NCBI RefSeq assembly: GCF_028368975.1
Contig: NZ_JAQNDM010000002.1
Span: 9,852,425 to 9,916,424 of the forward strand
DNA: 64,000 nucleotides
Reading direction: 5' to 3'
Source of the DNA: Stigmatella ashevillena
Lineage (GTDB): Bacteria; Myxococcota; Myxococcia; Myxococcales; Myxococcaceae
Notes under the pieces: model-generated
The model's database searches: none
The model's input: the letters and a program-made list of their open reading frames with translations, nothing else
Told to the model about the DNA's origin: nothing
Made by a program: the position numbers and the translations under genes
Shown here: in pieces, positions 1-6,709 of the stretch
Position numbering within the stretch: the first letter of the stretch is position 1
Layout of the letters: each line of letters opens with the position of its first letter

Positions 1-223
1 CGGCCCCCGACGCCAGGTTGCCCCCGGAGATGTTGTTGCCGGCGAAGGTGACGTTGAAGCCGCACCGGTTGATGAAGCGCAGCGTGGTCTTCCCATCGCC
101 CTTGACCGCGCAGCCCAGCGCCTGGGTCTCGCTGCCCACCTCTTCGAACTCGCCCGTCTCCTCTATCCCCGCGCAGCCCAGACCGGACAACATCGTCATC
201 AGTACAACACCGTATGCCTTCAT
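1..223 (-). CDS. Secreted/lipoprotein, C-terminus cut by window edge
   Basis: The ATG at 223-221 is preceded on the minus strand by a GGGAGGGGAC ribosome-binding site. The 74 visible residues begin MKAYGVVLMTMLSGLGC, a short type II-like signal peptide with a non-canonical lipobox (GLGC). An acidic spacer follows, containing SETQAL, a stretch common just after the leader of myxobacterial exported proteins. After this come two Cys and an Asn/Gly-rich segment (FAGNNISGGNLASGA). No domain is recognisable in the visible part. The gene continues beyond base 1, so its length and function are unknown. Confidence 0.7.
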   Translation of the reverse strand, partial: MKAYGVVLMTMLSGLGCAGIEETGEFEEVGSETQALGCAVKGDGKTTLRFINRCGFNVTFAGNNISGGNLASGA

Positions 224-513
224 GGATGTCCCCTCCCTCGTTTGGAATGAATGGCGAAAGCCATTTCCGAGCCCGCTTAATTAGAATTAACCGCTAAGCA
301 AGTAAAGCTGAAATAGCGGTTTTTCATCGAGTGCGGTAACCAAGGTGAAGGAGTGTGGATCAGAATTTGCTGGCAGACTCCCAAGGGGACCTGGCCCAGC
401 CTTGACCCGCCCCCCCCCCGGACAGCCAGGGCGGGTTCGCCCCCAGTTCCTGCCAAGGAGCTCGCACAAGCGCGTGTTGCCACCCACCCGGGAGCCGGGC
501 CTTTGGGCCGGAG
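224..513. other. Intergenic, no gene seen
   Basis: There is no convincing coding frame between the lipoprotein start and the IS element. An AT-rich stretch at about 276-320, in contrast to the GC-rich surroundings, lies 50-100 bp upstream of the lipoprotein start. It is the natural place for that gene's promoter, but I cannot fix -35/-10 boxes. Confidence 0.5.
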
Positions 514-514
514 A

Positions 515-539
515 TGGGCTTGCCCCGATTTGGTGGACA
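515..539 (+). repeat. IS3 left terminal inverted repeat
   Basis: Starts TGGGCTTGCCCCGATT. It is a perfect reverse complement of 1752-1776, and one further outer base pair (514/1777) is also complementary. Confidence 0.92.
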
Positions 540-545
540 GTGGGT

Positions 546-1421
546 TTAAGCTGCCAACGTAACAGGTAGTGCGGTTCGTTCAAACTCCAATGGGGTCATG
601 TAGCCCAGCGTCGAGTGCCGCCGGGTGCGGTTGTAGAAGACCTCGATGTACTCAAAGAGGGCCGAGCGGGCCTGGTGACGCGTATCGAACTGGGTCTGGT
701 AGACCAGTTCCATCTTCAGGCTGCTGAAGAAGCTCTCCACGACGGCGTTGTCCCAACAGTTGCCCTTCCTGGACATGCTGCACTGGATGCCGCGGGAGGC
801 GAGGGCGTGCTGGTACTCGGCGCTGGCGTACTGGCTGCCTCGATCCGAATGGTGGATGAGCCCCTTGGGAGGCTGTCGTCCCTCCAGCGCCATCTCCAGG
901 GCCCCGAGCACCAGAGGGGTGTCGATGTGCTCACTCATAGACCAACCCACTACCATGCGTGAGAACAAGTCCAGCACCACCGCCAGGTACAGCCACCCCT
1001 CTCCCGTCCAGATATAGGTGATGTCCGTGGACCAGGTGCTGTTGGGCTTGTCGGGAGAGAAGTCTCGGTTCAAGACGTTGGGTGCCACGGGGTTGGGGTG
1101 TTTGGAGTCCGTGGTGCGCACCGCTCGGCGCTTCTTTCGTGCTTGGAGCTTCTGCTCTTCCATGAGGCGAGCCACTCTCTTGCGGCTCACCTTGCGCCCT
1201 CGGGCACGCATCTCCGCATGCACCCGGGGGCTGCCATAGGTGCCACGGCTCTCCTGGTGCACCTTGGCCACCTCCTCGGCCAGTTGTTTGTCCTGCTGCT
1301 GGCGCGCTGACTCCGGGCGCTCTCTCCAGGCGTAGTAGCCTGAGCGCGACACGCCCAACTGCTCACACAGGAACTCCACCGGGAAGTGGGCCTTCTGCGC
1401 GTCGATGAACTCGAACTTCAC
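546..1421 (-). CDS. IS3 transposase OrfB (DDE catalytic part)
   Basis: 291 residues. An N-terminal helical region (LGVSRSGYYAW) is followed by the rve/integrase-like core. The DDE residues are visible in STDITYIW (first Asp), IHHSDRGSQYAS (second Asp) and DNAVVESFFSSLK (Glu), the hallmark of IS3-family transposases. The annotated start is a GTG overlapping the orfA stop. The family normally makes the active enzyme as an OrfAB fusion by -1 frameshifting at 1454-1460, so the separate product is probably minor or absent. It is intact with no internal stop. Confidence 0.93.
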   Translation of the reverse strand: MKFEFIDAQKAHFPVEFLCEQLGVSRSGYYAWRERPESARQQQDKQLAEEVAKVHQESRGTYGSPRVHAEMRARGRKVSRKRVARLMEEQKLQARKKRRAVRTTDSKHPNPVAPNVLNRDFSPDKPNSTWSTDITYIWTGEGWLYLAVVLDLFSRMVVGWSMSEHIDTPLVLGALEMALEGRQPPKGLIHHSDRGSQYASAEYQHALASRGIQCSMSRKGNCWDNAVVESFFSSLKMELVYQTQFDTRHQARSALFEYIEVFYNRTRRHSTLGYMTPLEFERTALPVTLAA

Positions 1422-1723
1422 TTCGAGCCCTCCTTCGCGAAGAAGGCCGCTGCTTTTTTTAAGAAGTCCCGCTCCATGAGCAACTGCCGGTTCTCCTTCC
1501 TCAGCTGCAGCAGTTCCTCCCGCTCAGATGGACTCAACGGCTCGGGCCCGGAGGGGGCCTCGCTTCGCTCGGCGTGCTGCACCCACTGGCGCAACGCCGA
1601 CTCCGTCAAGTCCAGGTCCTTGGCCACCTGCGACAGCGACTTGCCTCCTTCTCTGGCAAGCCTCACTGCTTCGGCCTTGAACTCCTCGCTGAACTTCCGC
1701 CTCTTCCTTCGCTCCATCGACAC
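1418..1723 (-). CDS. IS3 OrfA, helix-turn-helix DNA-binding part
   Basis: 101 residues. The HTH_Tnp_1 type N-terminus (RRKFSEEFKAEAVRLARE) is followed by a leucine-zipper-like C-terminal helix (LLQLRKENRQLLMERDFLKK) used for oligomerisation. It is preceded by a GGAGGAGTG ribosome-binding site. The frame passes through the A7 run and ends at a TGA overlapping the OrfB GTG. By family knowledge OrfA binds the terminal repeats and regulates transposition. The -1 frame product joins OrfA to the OrfB catalytic domain. Confidence 0.92.
   Translation of the reverse strand: MSMERRKRRKFSEEFKAEAVRLAREGGKSLSQVAKDLDLTESALRQWVQHAERSEAPSGPEPLSPSEREELLQLRKENRQLLMERDFLKKAAAFFAKEGSK
1454..1460 (-). promoter_or_regulatory. 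Programmed -1 frameshift slip site
   Basis: A run of seven A followed by G on the minus strand, read TTA AAA AAA G in the OrfA frame. A -1 slip here leads straight into an open frame (LLREGGLEVKFEFIDAQ) continuous with OrfB. This is the standard A_AAA_AA(A/G) arrangement of IS3 elements. Confidence 0.85.
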
Positions 1724-1751
1724 TCCTCCTTGTGCTTCGACTTATCGGGGG

Positions 1752-1776
1752 TGTCCACCAAATCGGGGCAAGCCCA
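1752..1776 (-). repeat. IS3 right terminal inverted repeat
   Basis: Perfect partner of 515-539. It lies upstream of orfA, so it is the transcriptional-start-side end of the element. Confidence 0.92.
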
Positions 1777-1857
1777 TTTAGAGGTACTGGAGCAGGAGTT
1801 GAACCACACGGTGACTCGCGATAGCGCGGGCTCTGCGTTCGGTACGCGGAGTCACCC

Positions 1858-1922
1858 ATGAAGAATGAGACACGGCGGTGGGTAGAAGCAGGGATCGTCC
1901 TGGCCAAGGAACCCAAGGCGGT
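1858..1922 (+). pseudogene. 5' fragment of a small unknown gene
   Basis: An ATG at 1858 opens a protein-like stretch, MKNETRRWVEAGIVLAKEP, followed by KAVACP, with a GGAG upstream. It looks like the start of a small Cys-containing protein. From about 1920 the sequence reads better in another frame as transposase debris, so this is probably a fragment joined to unrelated DNA. The frame formally continues to a stop near 2010. The function of the original gene is unknown. Confidence 0.3.
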
Positions 1923-2066
1923 CGCGTGCCCTGCTTGGTGCCTCTACCTCGGACAAACTTCACGAGGTTCCACGGCGTCTTCGCTCCAGGCGCCAAACTG
2001 CGGCCATTTCTGATCCCTCCCGCCGGGGAGGCGGGGGAGGAGGCGGGACCGCAGGAAGGGAACCCG
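1923..2066 (+). pseudogene. IS91-family transposase fragment (central part)
   Basis: In the frame starting at 1923 the translation contains LVPLPRTNFTRFHGVFAP followed by GAKLRPFLIP. This matches from memory the conserved R-F-H-G-V-F-A-P segment in the C-terminal half of IS91/IS801-type transposases. Nothing upstream resembles the catalytic HxH region. Downstream the frame drifts into Gly/Glu-rich sequence with no family resemblance. It is therefore a remnant rather than a working gene. A second remnant matching the extreme C-terminus lies at about 6440-6562 on the same strand. Confidence 0.6.
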
Positions 2067-2173
2067 TCGTTGGCCCCAGGGATAGAGGAGACGAAGAGCA
2101 TGGCTCTCACCTCTAGTCACTACGGGCTTGGGCGAGGAGTTACGATTTTGCAGGGAATGAGCATGATGCTCCC

Positions 2174-2629
2174 CTATTTCAGGCGGACCTTATGCCGCTC
2201 CACGGTATCGTTGGGCCGTCCCATGAAGGTGTCGAGCAGGCGTTCCTCTACCCCCAACTCTTCCCAAACAGAGGCGCGCTCAAGCCCGACGCATTCTTGC
2301 GGTTCCGCACTTCTCTCATTACCAGCGGTATCGAAAATCAGGCAGTCGCGAAAGTTCCCCCGGTCCTGCATGAACTGAACGATGGGTTGAGAAAACTGCT
2401 TTTCCAGCTTCCTCCACCCGATGAGTTCCCACTCTCTTTCCCCCATATGGCGGACAGACAGCTTAAAGAGGATGGGCTTGGAGGCAATCCGGTCCAGGTT
2501 GGAATCCAGAGTCTCGGTCCTGTAATTGTAATAGGCGTCGTGCGGCAACTTCAGCACCCGGCCGTAGCCAAAGGAGCCGTCAGCCAGGGGTATTCTCAAG
2601 AACGAGCCTGGCTTGTAAAGGCGCGGCAT
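2174..2629 (-). CDS. Imm26-type immunity protein
   Basis: 151 residues. The N-terminus (YKPGSFLRIPLADGSFGYGR, residues about 5-24) carries the motif of the Imm26 immunity family found beside polymorphic toxins. There is no signal peptide, so it probably acts in the cytoplasm. The start codon lies 3 bp after the stop of the upstream lipoprotein toxin gene, indicating one transcript and coupled translation. The inferred role is to bind and neutralise the cognate toxin domain. The C-terminal third (VERHKVRLK end) is not family-diagnostic. Confidence is high for the family and moderate for the partner. Confidence 0.82.
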   Translation of the reverse strand: MPRLYKPGSFLRIPLADGSFGYGRVLKLPHDAYYNYRTETLDSNLDRIASKPILFKLSVRHMGEREWELIGWRKLEKQFSQPIVQFMQDRGNFRDCLIFDTAGNERSAEPQECVGLERASVWEELGVEERLLDTFMGRPNDTVERHKVRLK

Positions 2630-2632
2630 CTG

Positions 2633-3661
2633 CTAATACCCCGTGTAACGGTCAAGTAGGCCCCACAACTCCGTGGCGGCGTCGTGAAACCGGCGGCCTC
2701 GCGGATTGTCCTTTCCCACGCCGCGTACAGCATTCTCTGTGCGATAGGGCTCTCCGGTATCAGAGCGGGCGCCTCCCAGTGAATCAATCAACTGTTGCTC
2801 TCTTCCACGAATCCGCCAATACGCGACGTCATCATATCTCCGGCCATAGTCGATGGCGCTCCCAACATCAAACCTATCGATTTCCGCATCGGCGAACGCA
2901 GCGTTCTTTGGCTCGACGTTCTCATCCATGTGATGATTTTTGTCGCGAAGGAGAACGGCCGCTATCGCTTGAAGCGCGAGGGACTGCCTGAGATCAACGA
3001 CCATGCTGGTCCGCCCCGCGTAGTAGAGGCGAGTCGTCTTGTTGAGCTTCGTGTAGGTGACATAGATACGCCCCAGCCGTTTCTTGTCACCCTTGTTGGG
3101 CTCTGACCGGGGCGCGGCACCCGGAGGAGCCTGGGCCGAGTATTGACCTTGGACCCAGCCCTTCACATCGCCGAAATGCGTGCCGTAGTACTCGTCCGCG
3201 ATGTCGATGGGAGTCTTCTCCCCATTAGCGGCTGCCTTGGCCGTCAGGCACACCAGCAGGCCGCTGCCGACCGCCGCCACCACCGCGCCTCCCACTACCA
3301 CCACCTCTCCCGCCGCGCCGCCAGCCCCGGCCCCCGCCCCCAGGCCGCCCTTGGGCACGAGCCGGAGCAGACTGCGGGGGACGCCATCCCCCAGGCCCTT
3401 GCCCGATAGCCCCTGCAGGGGAGGTGCCGAGCGTGGAACGAGCGGTTCCACGGGAGCAGTCCCGGCTGGCGCCGTCACCAGCACCACCCGCATCCCCGCT
3501 CGAGGGGCCTCCACCGCCTCCTTGCGTGCCCCGGCCGCACCATCACGGCGCGGGACATAGACACAGCGCTGGGACTGCTCCGGGGTACTCCGGATGCTCG
3601 GAGCCGTGCCGCTACATCCCACCAGCACCATGCACAGCAGCACCACCCACCCACGAGACAT
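2633..3661 (-). CDS. Lipoprotein polymorphic toxin, GIY-YIG-like C-terminus
   Basis: I start at ATG 3661 (GGAG upstream) because it yields a clean lipoprotein leader, MSRGWVVLLCMVLVGC, with lipobox LVGC; the longer frame to 3727 lacks this. Of 342 residues, the middle is a Pro/Ala/Gly-rich linker with a hydrophobic glycine stretch. The last ~150 residues form a toxin-type domain: IYVTYTK, LYYAGRTS, RDKNHHMDE, YWRIRGREQQLID and NAVRGVG. The Y-x-T-Y...YYAGRT arrangement resembles a GIY-YIG nuclease core (inference). The Imm26 gene follows directly. The layout of lipoprotein leader, linker and C-terminal nuclease matches SitA toxins of Myxococcus, which pass between siblings by TraA/TraB outer-membrane exchange. 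Confidence 0.75.
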   Translation of the reverse strand: MSRGWVVLLCMVLVGCSGTAPSIRSTPEQSQRCVYVPRRDGAAGARKEAVEAPRAGMRVVLVTAPAGTAPVEPLVPRSAPPLQGLSGKGLGDGVPRSLLRLVPKGGLGAGAGAGGAAGEVVVVGGAVVAAVGSGLLVCLTAKAAANGEKTPIDIADEYYGTHFGDVKGWVQGQYSAQAPPGAAPRSEPNKGDKKRLGRIYVTYTKLNKTTRLYYAGRTSMVVDLRQSLALQAIAAVLLRDKNHHMDENVEPKNAAFADAEIDRFDVGSAIDYGRRYDDVAYWRIRGREQQLIDSLGGARSDTGEPYRTENAVRGVGKDNPRGRRFHDAATELWGLLDRYTGY

Positions 3662-3875
3662 GCAGCGACTCCGGACGTTGGCTCCCACCGGCATGCATTC
3701 GAGCTTACAGGCGCGCCGCGCGTTCATGTCAACGCCAAGCTCCGAGGCGGAGAACCTACGGTGTTCTTACCGGTAGGCCCTGCGTAGGGCTTGGCGCCGC
3801 TCGGGTCCTCCCCGGCCACGCGGTACAGCCGGGCATGCGGTGACAGGCTCACCGCCTGCCTCTTATGCGCTCCGG
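3662..3875. other. Toxin upstream region, nothing firm seen
   Basis: No supported gene. It contains the toxin ribosome-binding site (GGAG near 3672) and presumably its promoter. A short minus-strand frame (about 3724-3930) has no recognisable domain and no ribosome-binding site, and I do not call it. Confidence 0.4.
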
Positions 3876-3915
3876 ATTTGGTCCAAATTTGGTCCGCCAA
3901 GAACCGATTTGGTCC
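3876..3915 (+). repeat. TTTGGTCC iteron cluster A
   Basis: Three copies of ATTTGGTCC at 3876-3884, 3887-3895 and 3907-3915, the last extended to CCCC. The same motif is clustered at 6104-6143 at a similar distance from a tRNA-like repeat. Spaced short repeats beside a tRNA 3' end resemble arm-type integrase binding sites; that role is inferred. Confidence 0.7.
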
Positions 3916-3959
3916 CCGCTGGCGATACACACCTCCTCGTTAAGAGCGGACTCGGCTCA

Positions 3960-4007
3960 AAGCGGCGGGTTGTTCTGCATGGAAGCGGCGGCAATCGAAC
4001 CCGCCGC
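3960..4007 (-). repeat. tRNA-3'-end-like repeat, copy A
   Basis: The minus strand reads as a T-arm with loop GGTTCGATT and the acceptor-like end CCGCCGCTTCCA. A second partial copy of the AAGCGGCGGG block precedes it on the plus strand. About 35 nt away (4029-4036) the minus strand carries AGTTGGAT, a D-loop-like string. The stems do not close into a full tRNA, so it is a decayed or duplicated fragment. It is about 90% identical over 45 bp to copy B at 6185. It separates the first toxin/immunity cassette from the second. Confidence 0.6.
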
Positions 4008-4106
4008 TCGGAGCTTCTGGCGAGAGCGATCCAACTCGGTCGAGAGCGGTTTCCGTAAAGACTTCCCAGCACGGTACTCCCACAGAGGGCTTGTGTGCTG
4101 GCGAGC

Positions 4107-5021
4107 TTAGTCGAGGAAGCGACTCTCCCACCGGCGGGTGTCTTCCTCGGACTGGCCGAGCATGCGCCCATCTGGATCGCGGAAGAGCCAGGGCTCCAGG
4201 ACACGGGCCAGTTCCCGGTAGGCTGGCAGCGTATCCCCTCGCTCTGTGTCGCCCGCTTCGGGCCATGCGCCCAGGGTGATGAGCACCTTGTCCCTGGCCA
4301 GTTCCTGAACGGTCGTGCCACGACTGTGGAGCTGTGCGCGCAGCCCCTCGGCGCCACCAAGATCTCCCAGCACAGGCTGTCCCAGGAACGTGAGCCAAGA
4401 GGGGCCTCGCACACGGGTTCCAATGTCCCACGAGTGATCCGAGGGTGAGTCGTAGACGTCGATGCCCGGATACCGGAGCCAATACCGGGCCACTTGCCGC
4501 CGGATGCCCACCAGGGAGTACTCGGCATTAAAGGACAATCCTCCGTGCCCAGAGCAGAGGGGCAAGGGAGCCGCCCACTCCATGGCGAGCTCGCGGACGC
4601 GCTCTGGGCCATGTTCCTCCAGGAACTCAGTGGGGAGCCAGAATGTGGCCGTGCAGACCGCGCCCGGATTCTTTGCTACATGAGGAGCTTGGAGATCCTT
4701 GCCCCAGTAGTTGAAGCGATACCGGTTGTCGTTGTCGGCTCCGTCTCTGAGCCGGATGATGGGAAACTGGCGCTCGCGGAGTTCCTTCCGTGTGAGATCC
4801 CAGCCTCGTTCATCCAGCGGTTGTGGCTCTCCCTCTTCATCCAGGTACCAGCCCAACGCTTGCGGCCCTACGGCACGGACATAGGCCTCCAGCGACTGCG
4901 AGATGTTCTCAACGAGCTCCCGATGGGAATGCCGCATGTAGAAGCTGATGCTCAACCCTTCGCGCATCAGCTCGAAGTCCTCTTGGTCGCGGAGGCGTAT
5001 CCGAGGGTAATGCTCGGTCAT
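4107..5021 (-). CDS. DUF3396 / TsiV-type immunity protein
   Basis: 304 residues, cytoplasmic by appearance. The DUF3396 signature segments are ATFWLPTEFLEEHGPERVRE (about residues 126-145), LCSGHGGLSFNAEY and WLRYPGIDVYD, then the C-terminal SWLTFLGQPVLGDLGG and LGAWPEAGD. Pfam groups this family as type VI immunity (TsiV). The ATG overlaps the stop of the upstream lipoprotein toxin gene by 4 bp (ATGA), so the pair is translationally coupled. A paralogue with the same blocks lies at 19800-20708. The inferred role is neutralising the adjacent toxin. Confidence 0.85.
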   Translation of the reverse strand: MTEHYPRIRLRDQEDFELMREGLSISFYMRHSHRELVENISQSLEAYVRAVGPQALGWYLDEEGEPQPLDERGWDLTRKELRERQFPIIRLRDGADNDNRYRFNYWGKDLQAPHVAKNPGAVCTATFWLPTEFLEEHGPERVRELAMEWAAPLPLCSGHGGLSFNAEYSLVGIRRQVARYWLRYPGIDVYDSPSDHSWDIGTRVRGPSWLTFLGQPVLGDLGGAEGLRAQLHSRGTTVQELARDKVLITLGAWPEAGDTERGDTLPAYRELARVLEPWLFRDPDGRMLGQSEEDTRRWESRFLD

Positions 5022-5875
5022 CGGTAGACTCCCAGGTGAGGCTGAACCCGTGCAGGATTACCACCCAAGGCCTTCTGGTACACCTCTCCCTGGGGCTTGC
5101 CCGCATGTGGATTTCCTTCGGGGTACGTTCTCCAATCAGAACGTTTGGAGCTTGTTGCACACGGGAACTTGTAGTCGTAAAGGTCCTGGACCCGATGAGG
5201 TTGTCCTTCGTGGAGGACGATGTCGGGCTCGATGGTTCCGCGAAGCTCCGCGCTGCGCCCCTGTCTCAGCAACGTCTCCACCACCTCGCGAGGGAGGTAT
5301 TCGGCCTTGCCCGTCTCCGGGTCGACTCGATAGCGGGGTTGGATGCTGAAGCCTCCCGGCTTCAACTCTTGGAGCTGTTTCTCAGCACACTGGAGGGCGA
5401 GAGCATGCTGCTCCAGGCCCAGCTGCATCGCTCGTGTGATGGGCTGCCCCTTGCTGTCGGTGCCGACGACCTCCTTGCACTCCTCGCGTGTGGGGGAGCG
5501 CCCAAAATGTTTGAGCATCACCTCGGAGCGTGCCGTATCTGCGCACTCGGTAAGGGCCGCATCAATGCGGGCCCGCAGCTCGGCGTCCAGAGAGTGACCC
5601 GCTTGGATGACAGCCGCGCCCGCCATACTGGTGGTCAGCACAGGAACGCTTGTCGCGGGGAGGGGAGGTGGTCCCGCAGGAAGATTGGGGACCACTCGGA
5701 GTCCTGGCGTGGGCGGGCAGTTGGCCGGGTTCCTGAGGCAAGTATTCGAAACGGAATCCGGAACCTGAGCATACTGGCGCGGCACCCCGTAGCTGGCTGT
5801 GCCACAGGCCGTAAAGAAGAGGACAGCGCTGAGTGCCCTCCACACCGCCCACCCAAATGGATCTTTTCGCTTCAT
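5018..5875 (-). CDS. Lipoprotein toxin, PD-(D/E)XK-like C-terminus
   Basis: The start is taken at ATG 5875 (GGAG upstream), which gives a lipoprotein leader with a Phe-Phe-Thr-Ala-Cys lipobox; the open frame runs upstream to 5968 without a leader. Of 285 residues, a Pro-rich spacer is followed by an Ala-rich helical region with CADTARSEVMLKHFG. The C-terminal domain holds RYRVDPETGKAEYLPREVVE, TIEPDIVLHEG and VQDLYDYKFPC. The order E-P-D, about 15 residues, then D-Y-K fits a PD-(D/E)XK nuclease core (inference). It ends with a W-x-x-YP...GEVYQKALGG block. The partner immunity gene overlaps its stop. SitA-like delivery by outer-membrane exchange is plausible from the lipoprotein plus nuclease layout. 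Confidence 0.72.
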   Translation of the reverse strand: MKRKDPFGWAVWRALSAVLFFTACGTASYGVPRQYAQVPDSVSNTCLRNPANCPPTPGLRVVPNLPAGPPPLPATSVPVLTTSMAGAAVIQAGHSLDAELRARIDAALTECADTARSEVMLKHFGRSPTREECKEVVGTDSKGQPITRAMQLGLEQHALALQCAEKQLQELKPGGFSIQPRYRVDPETGKAEYLPREVVETLLRQGRSAELRGTIEPDIVLHEGQPHRVQDLYDYKFPCATSSKRSDWRTYPEGNPHAGKPQGEVYQKALGGNPARVQPHLGVYR

Positions 5876-6103
5876 GGAGGGCTCCGTTCCAAAGGTTCTC
5901 GCGATTCTACCGAAGTGAGCGCTGCTCCCTCTCCATCCGTTGAGAGCAGCCCGAGTGCTGTCGTACACCCCCTCCCTCGAACACCGTGCTGGTGGGTGAG
6001 GGAGCGGCCTGTCGAGCCCGAAGGAGGACGCAAGGCGGCCGCTGTGTCAGCGTCCTGCGCGCCCTGTCCTCACTCTGAGTGGCAAGCCGGGCGCGGCTCG
6101 TGA

Positions 6104-6143
6104 GTTGGTCCTTTTTGGTCCCCAAAGATCAAATTTGGTCCCC
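6104..6143 (+). repeat. TTTGGTCC iteron cluster B
   Basis: GTTGGTCC (6104-6111), TTTTGGTCCCC (6113-6123) and ATTTGGTCCCC (6133-6143). It repeats the arrangement of cluster A and lies 42 bp before tRNA-like copy B. Cluster A lies 45 bp before copy A. Confidence 0.7.
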
Positions 6144-6184
6144 GCATGCAGGCGCCATCACCTTTTTCAGAGGGCGCAAGACTG

Positions 6185-6299
6185 GAAGCGGCGGGTGCTC
6201 TGTATGGAAGCGGCGGGAATCGAACCCGCAACAAGGCGGAAGCAAAACCCTAAGCAGGTCGCGCTGTTACCGGCTAACGCCTTGATCTCACAGTGGATC
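6185..6299 (-). repeat. tRNA-like repeat, copy B (longest)
   Basis: On the minus strand it reads GGCGTTAGCCGGTAACAGC (D-arm-like, shortened), GCGACCTG, a 15-nt segment absent from copy C, CCGCCTTGTT, then the T-arm GCGGGTTCGATTCCCGC and the acceptor-like CGCTTCCA. The T-arm pairs perfectly, but the acceptor and anticodon stems do not form, so it is not a working tRNA. The T-arm half matches copy A and the D-arm half matches copy C. Copy B therefore links the two accessory cassettes. Confidence 0.6.
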
Positions 6300-6311
6300 G
6301 TTCCTCCGCTC

Positions 6312-6340
6312 CGTCCCGTCTCGTCCCGTCTCGTCCCGTT
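6312..6340 (+). repeat. Short tandem repeat (10-bp unit)
   Basis: CGTCCCGTCT twice and a third, nearly complete unit. It is non-coding and lies between tRNA-like copy B and the transposase remnant. Confidence 0.7.
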
Positions 6341-6439
6341 CAATTCCCCGCTGGAGGGTCACACTGGGGGCACATGCGGCCCAACAGGGGCAATCTGCTT
6401 GGACACGAGCGGCCTGAGTTCCACAGGCTCCCAGGAGCC

Positions 6440-6562
6440 CACTGCGGGGCCAGGCGCCGGATGTTGGCCTAGCTTACGGCCCGGCAAGCGGTGCGCTCGA
6501 TGGTGGAGCACTTGGGCCTGCCCTAGCAGCCGCCGAGGTTGGCCTAGGCGCAGGGGTCAATC
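6440..6562 (+). pseudogene. IS91-family transposase C-terminal remnant
   Basis: In one plus frame the translation reads CGARRRMLA, stop, LTARQAVRSMVEHLGLP, stop, QPPRLA, stop, AQG. This follows the recognisable IS91-type C-terminus (CGG-RRR-VLA...A-VR-ILEHLGLP...PPPLAPA), with in-frame stops proving decay. It is the part of the protein that should follow the fragment at 1923-2066. The two could be halves of one copy split by the toxin cassettes. Confidence 0.55.
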
Positions 6563-6709
6563 CAGAGCGTGCGGTGCTTACCTCACAGCCGCGTATTCAC
6601 CGACAGGAGCACGTGGTGGCCATCCGCGACTCTCTCACCACGGCTGGGAGGCCCTCGTAAACTGCCCTGTCCCCCCTTTTCAAAATGATGGGATTCATCG
6701 TGAACAGCC

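Larger units (their letters stand above)
515..1776 (-). mobile_element. Complete IS3-family insertion sequence
   Basis: The 1.26-kb element is bounded by perfect 25-bp inverted repeats (515-539 and 1752-1776). Its ends begin TG and finish CA, as in IS3 relatives. It encodes overlapping orfA and orfB on the minus strand with an A7 slip site between them. The flanking bases (gaga on the left, ttta on the right) do not form a target duplication, so the copy is old, was rearranged, or one end was exchanged by recombination. Both reading frames are open, so the transposase may still be functional. Confidence 0.93.

Noticed and set aside
505-1785. Target-site duplication for the IS3 element
   Set aside because: Bases immediately outside the inverted repeats (gaga left, ttta right) do not match at 3, 4 or 5 bp.
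3724-3930. Small minus-strand protein upstream of the first toxin
   Set aside because: No ribosome-binding site or recognisable domain, and it overlaps the iterons and the toxin's upstream region.
3960-4040. Complete functional tRNA at repeat A
   Set aside because: The T-arm and acceptor-like 3' end are present, but D, anticodon and acceptor stems do not close. Copies B and C also fail.
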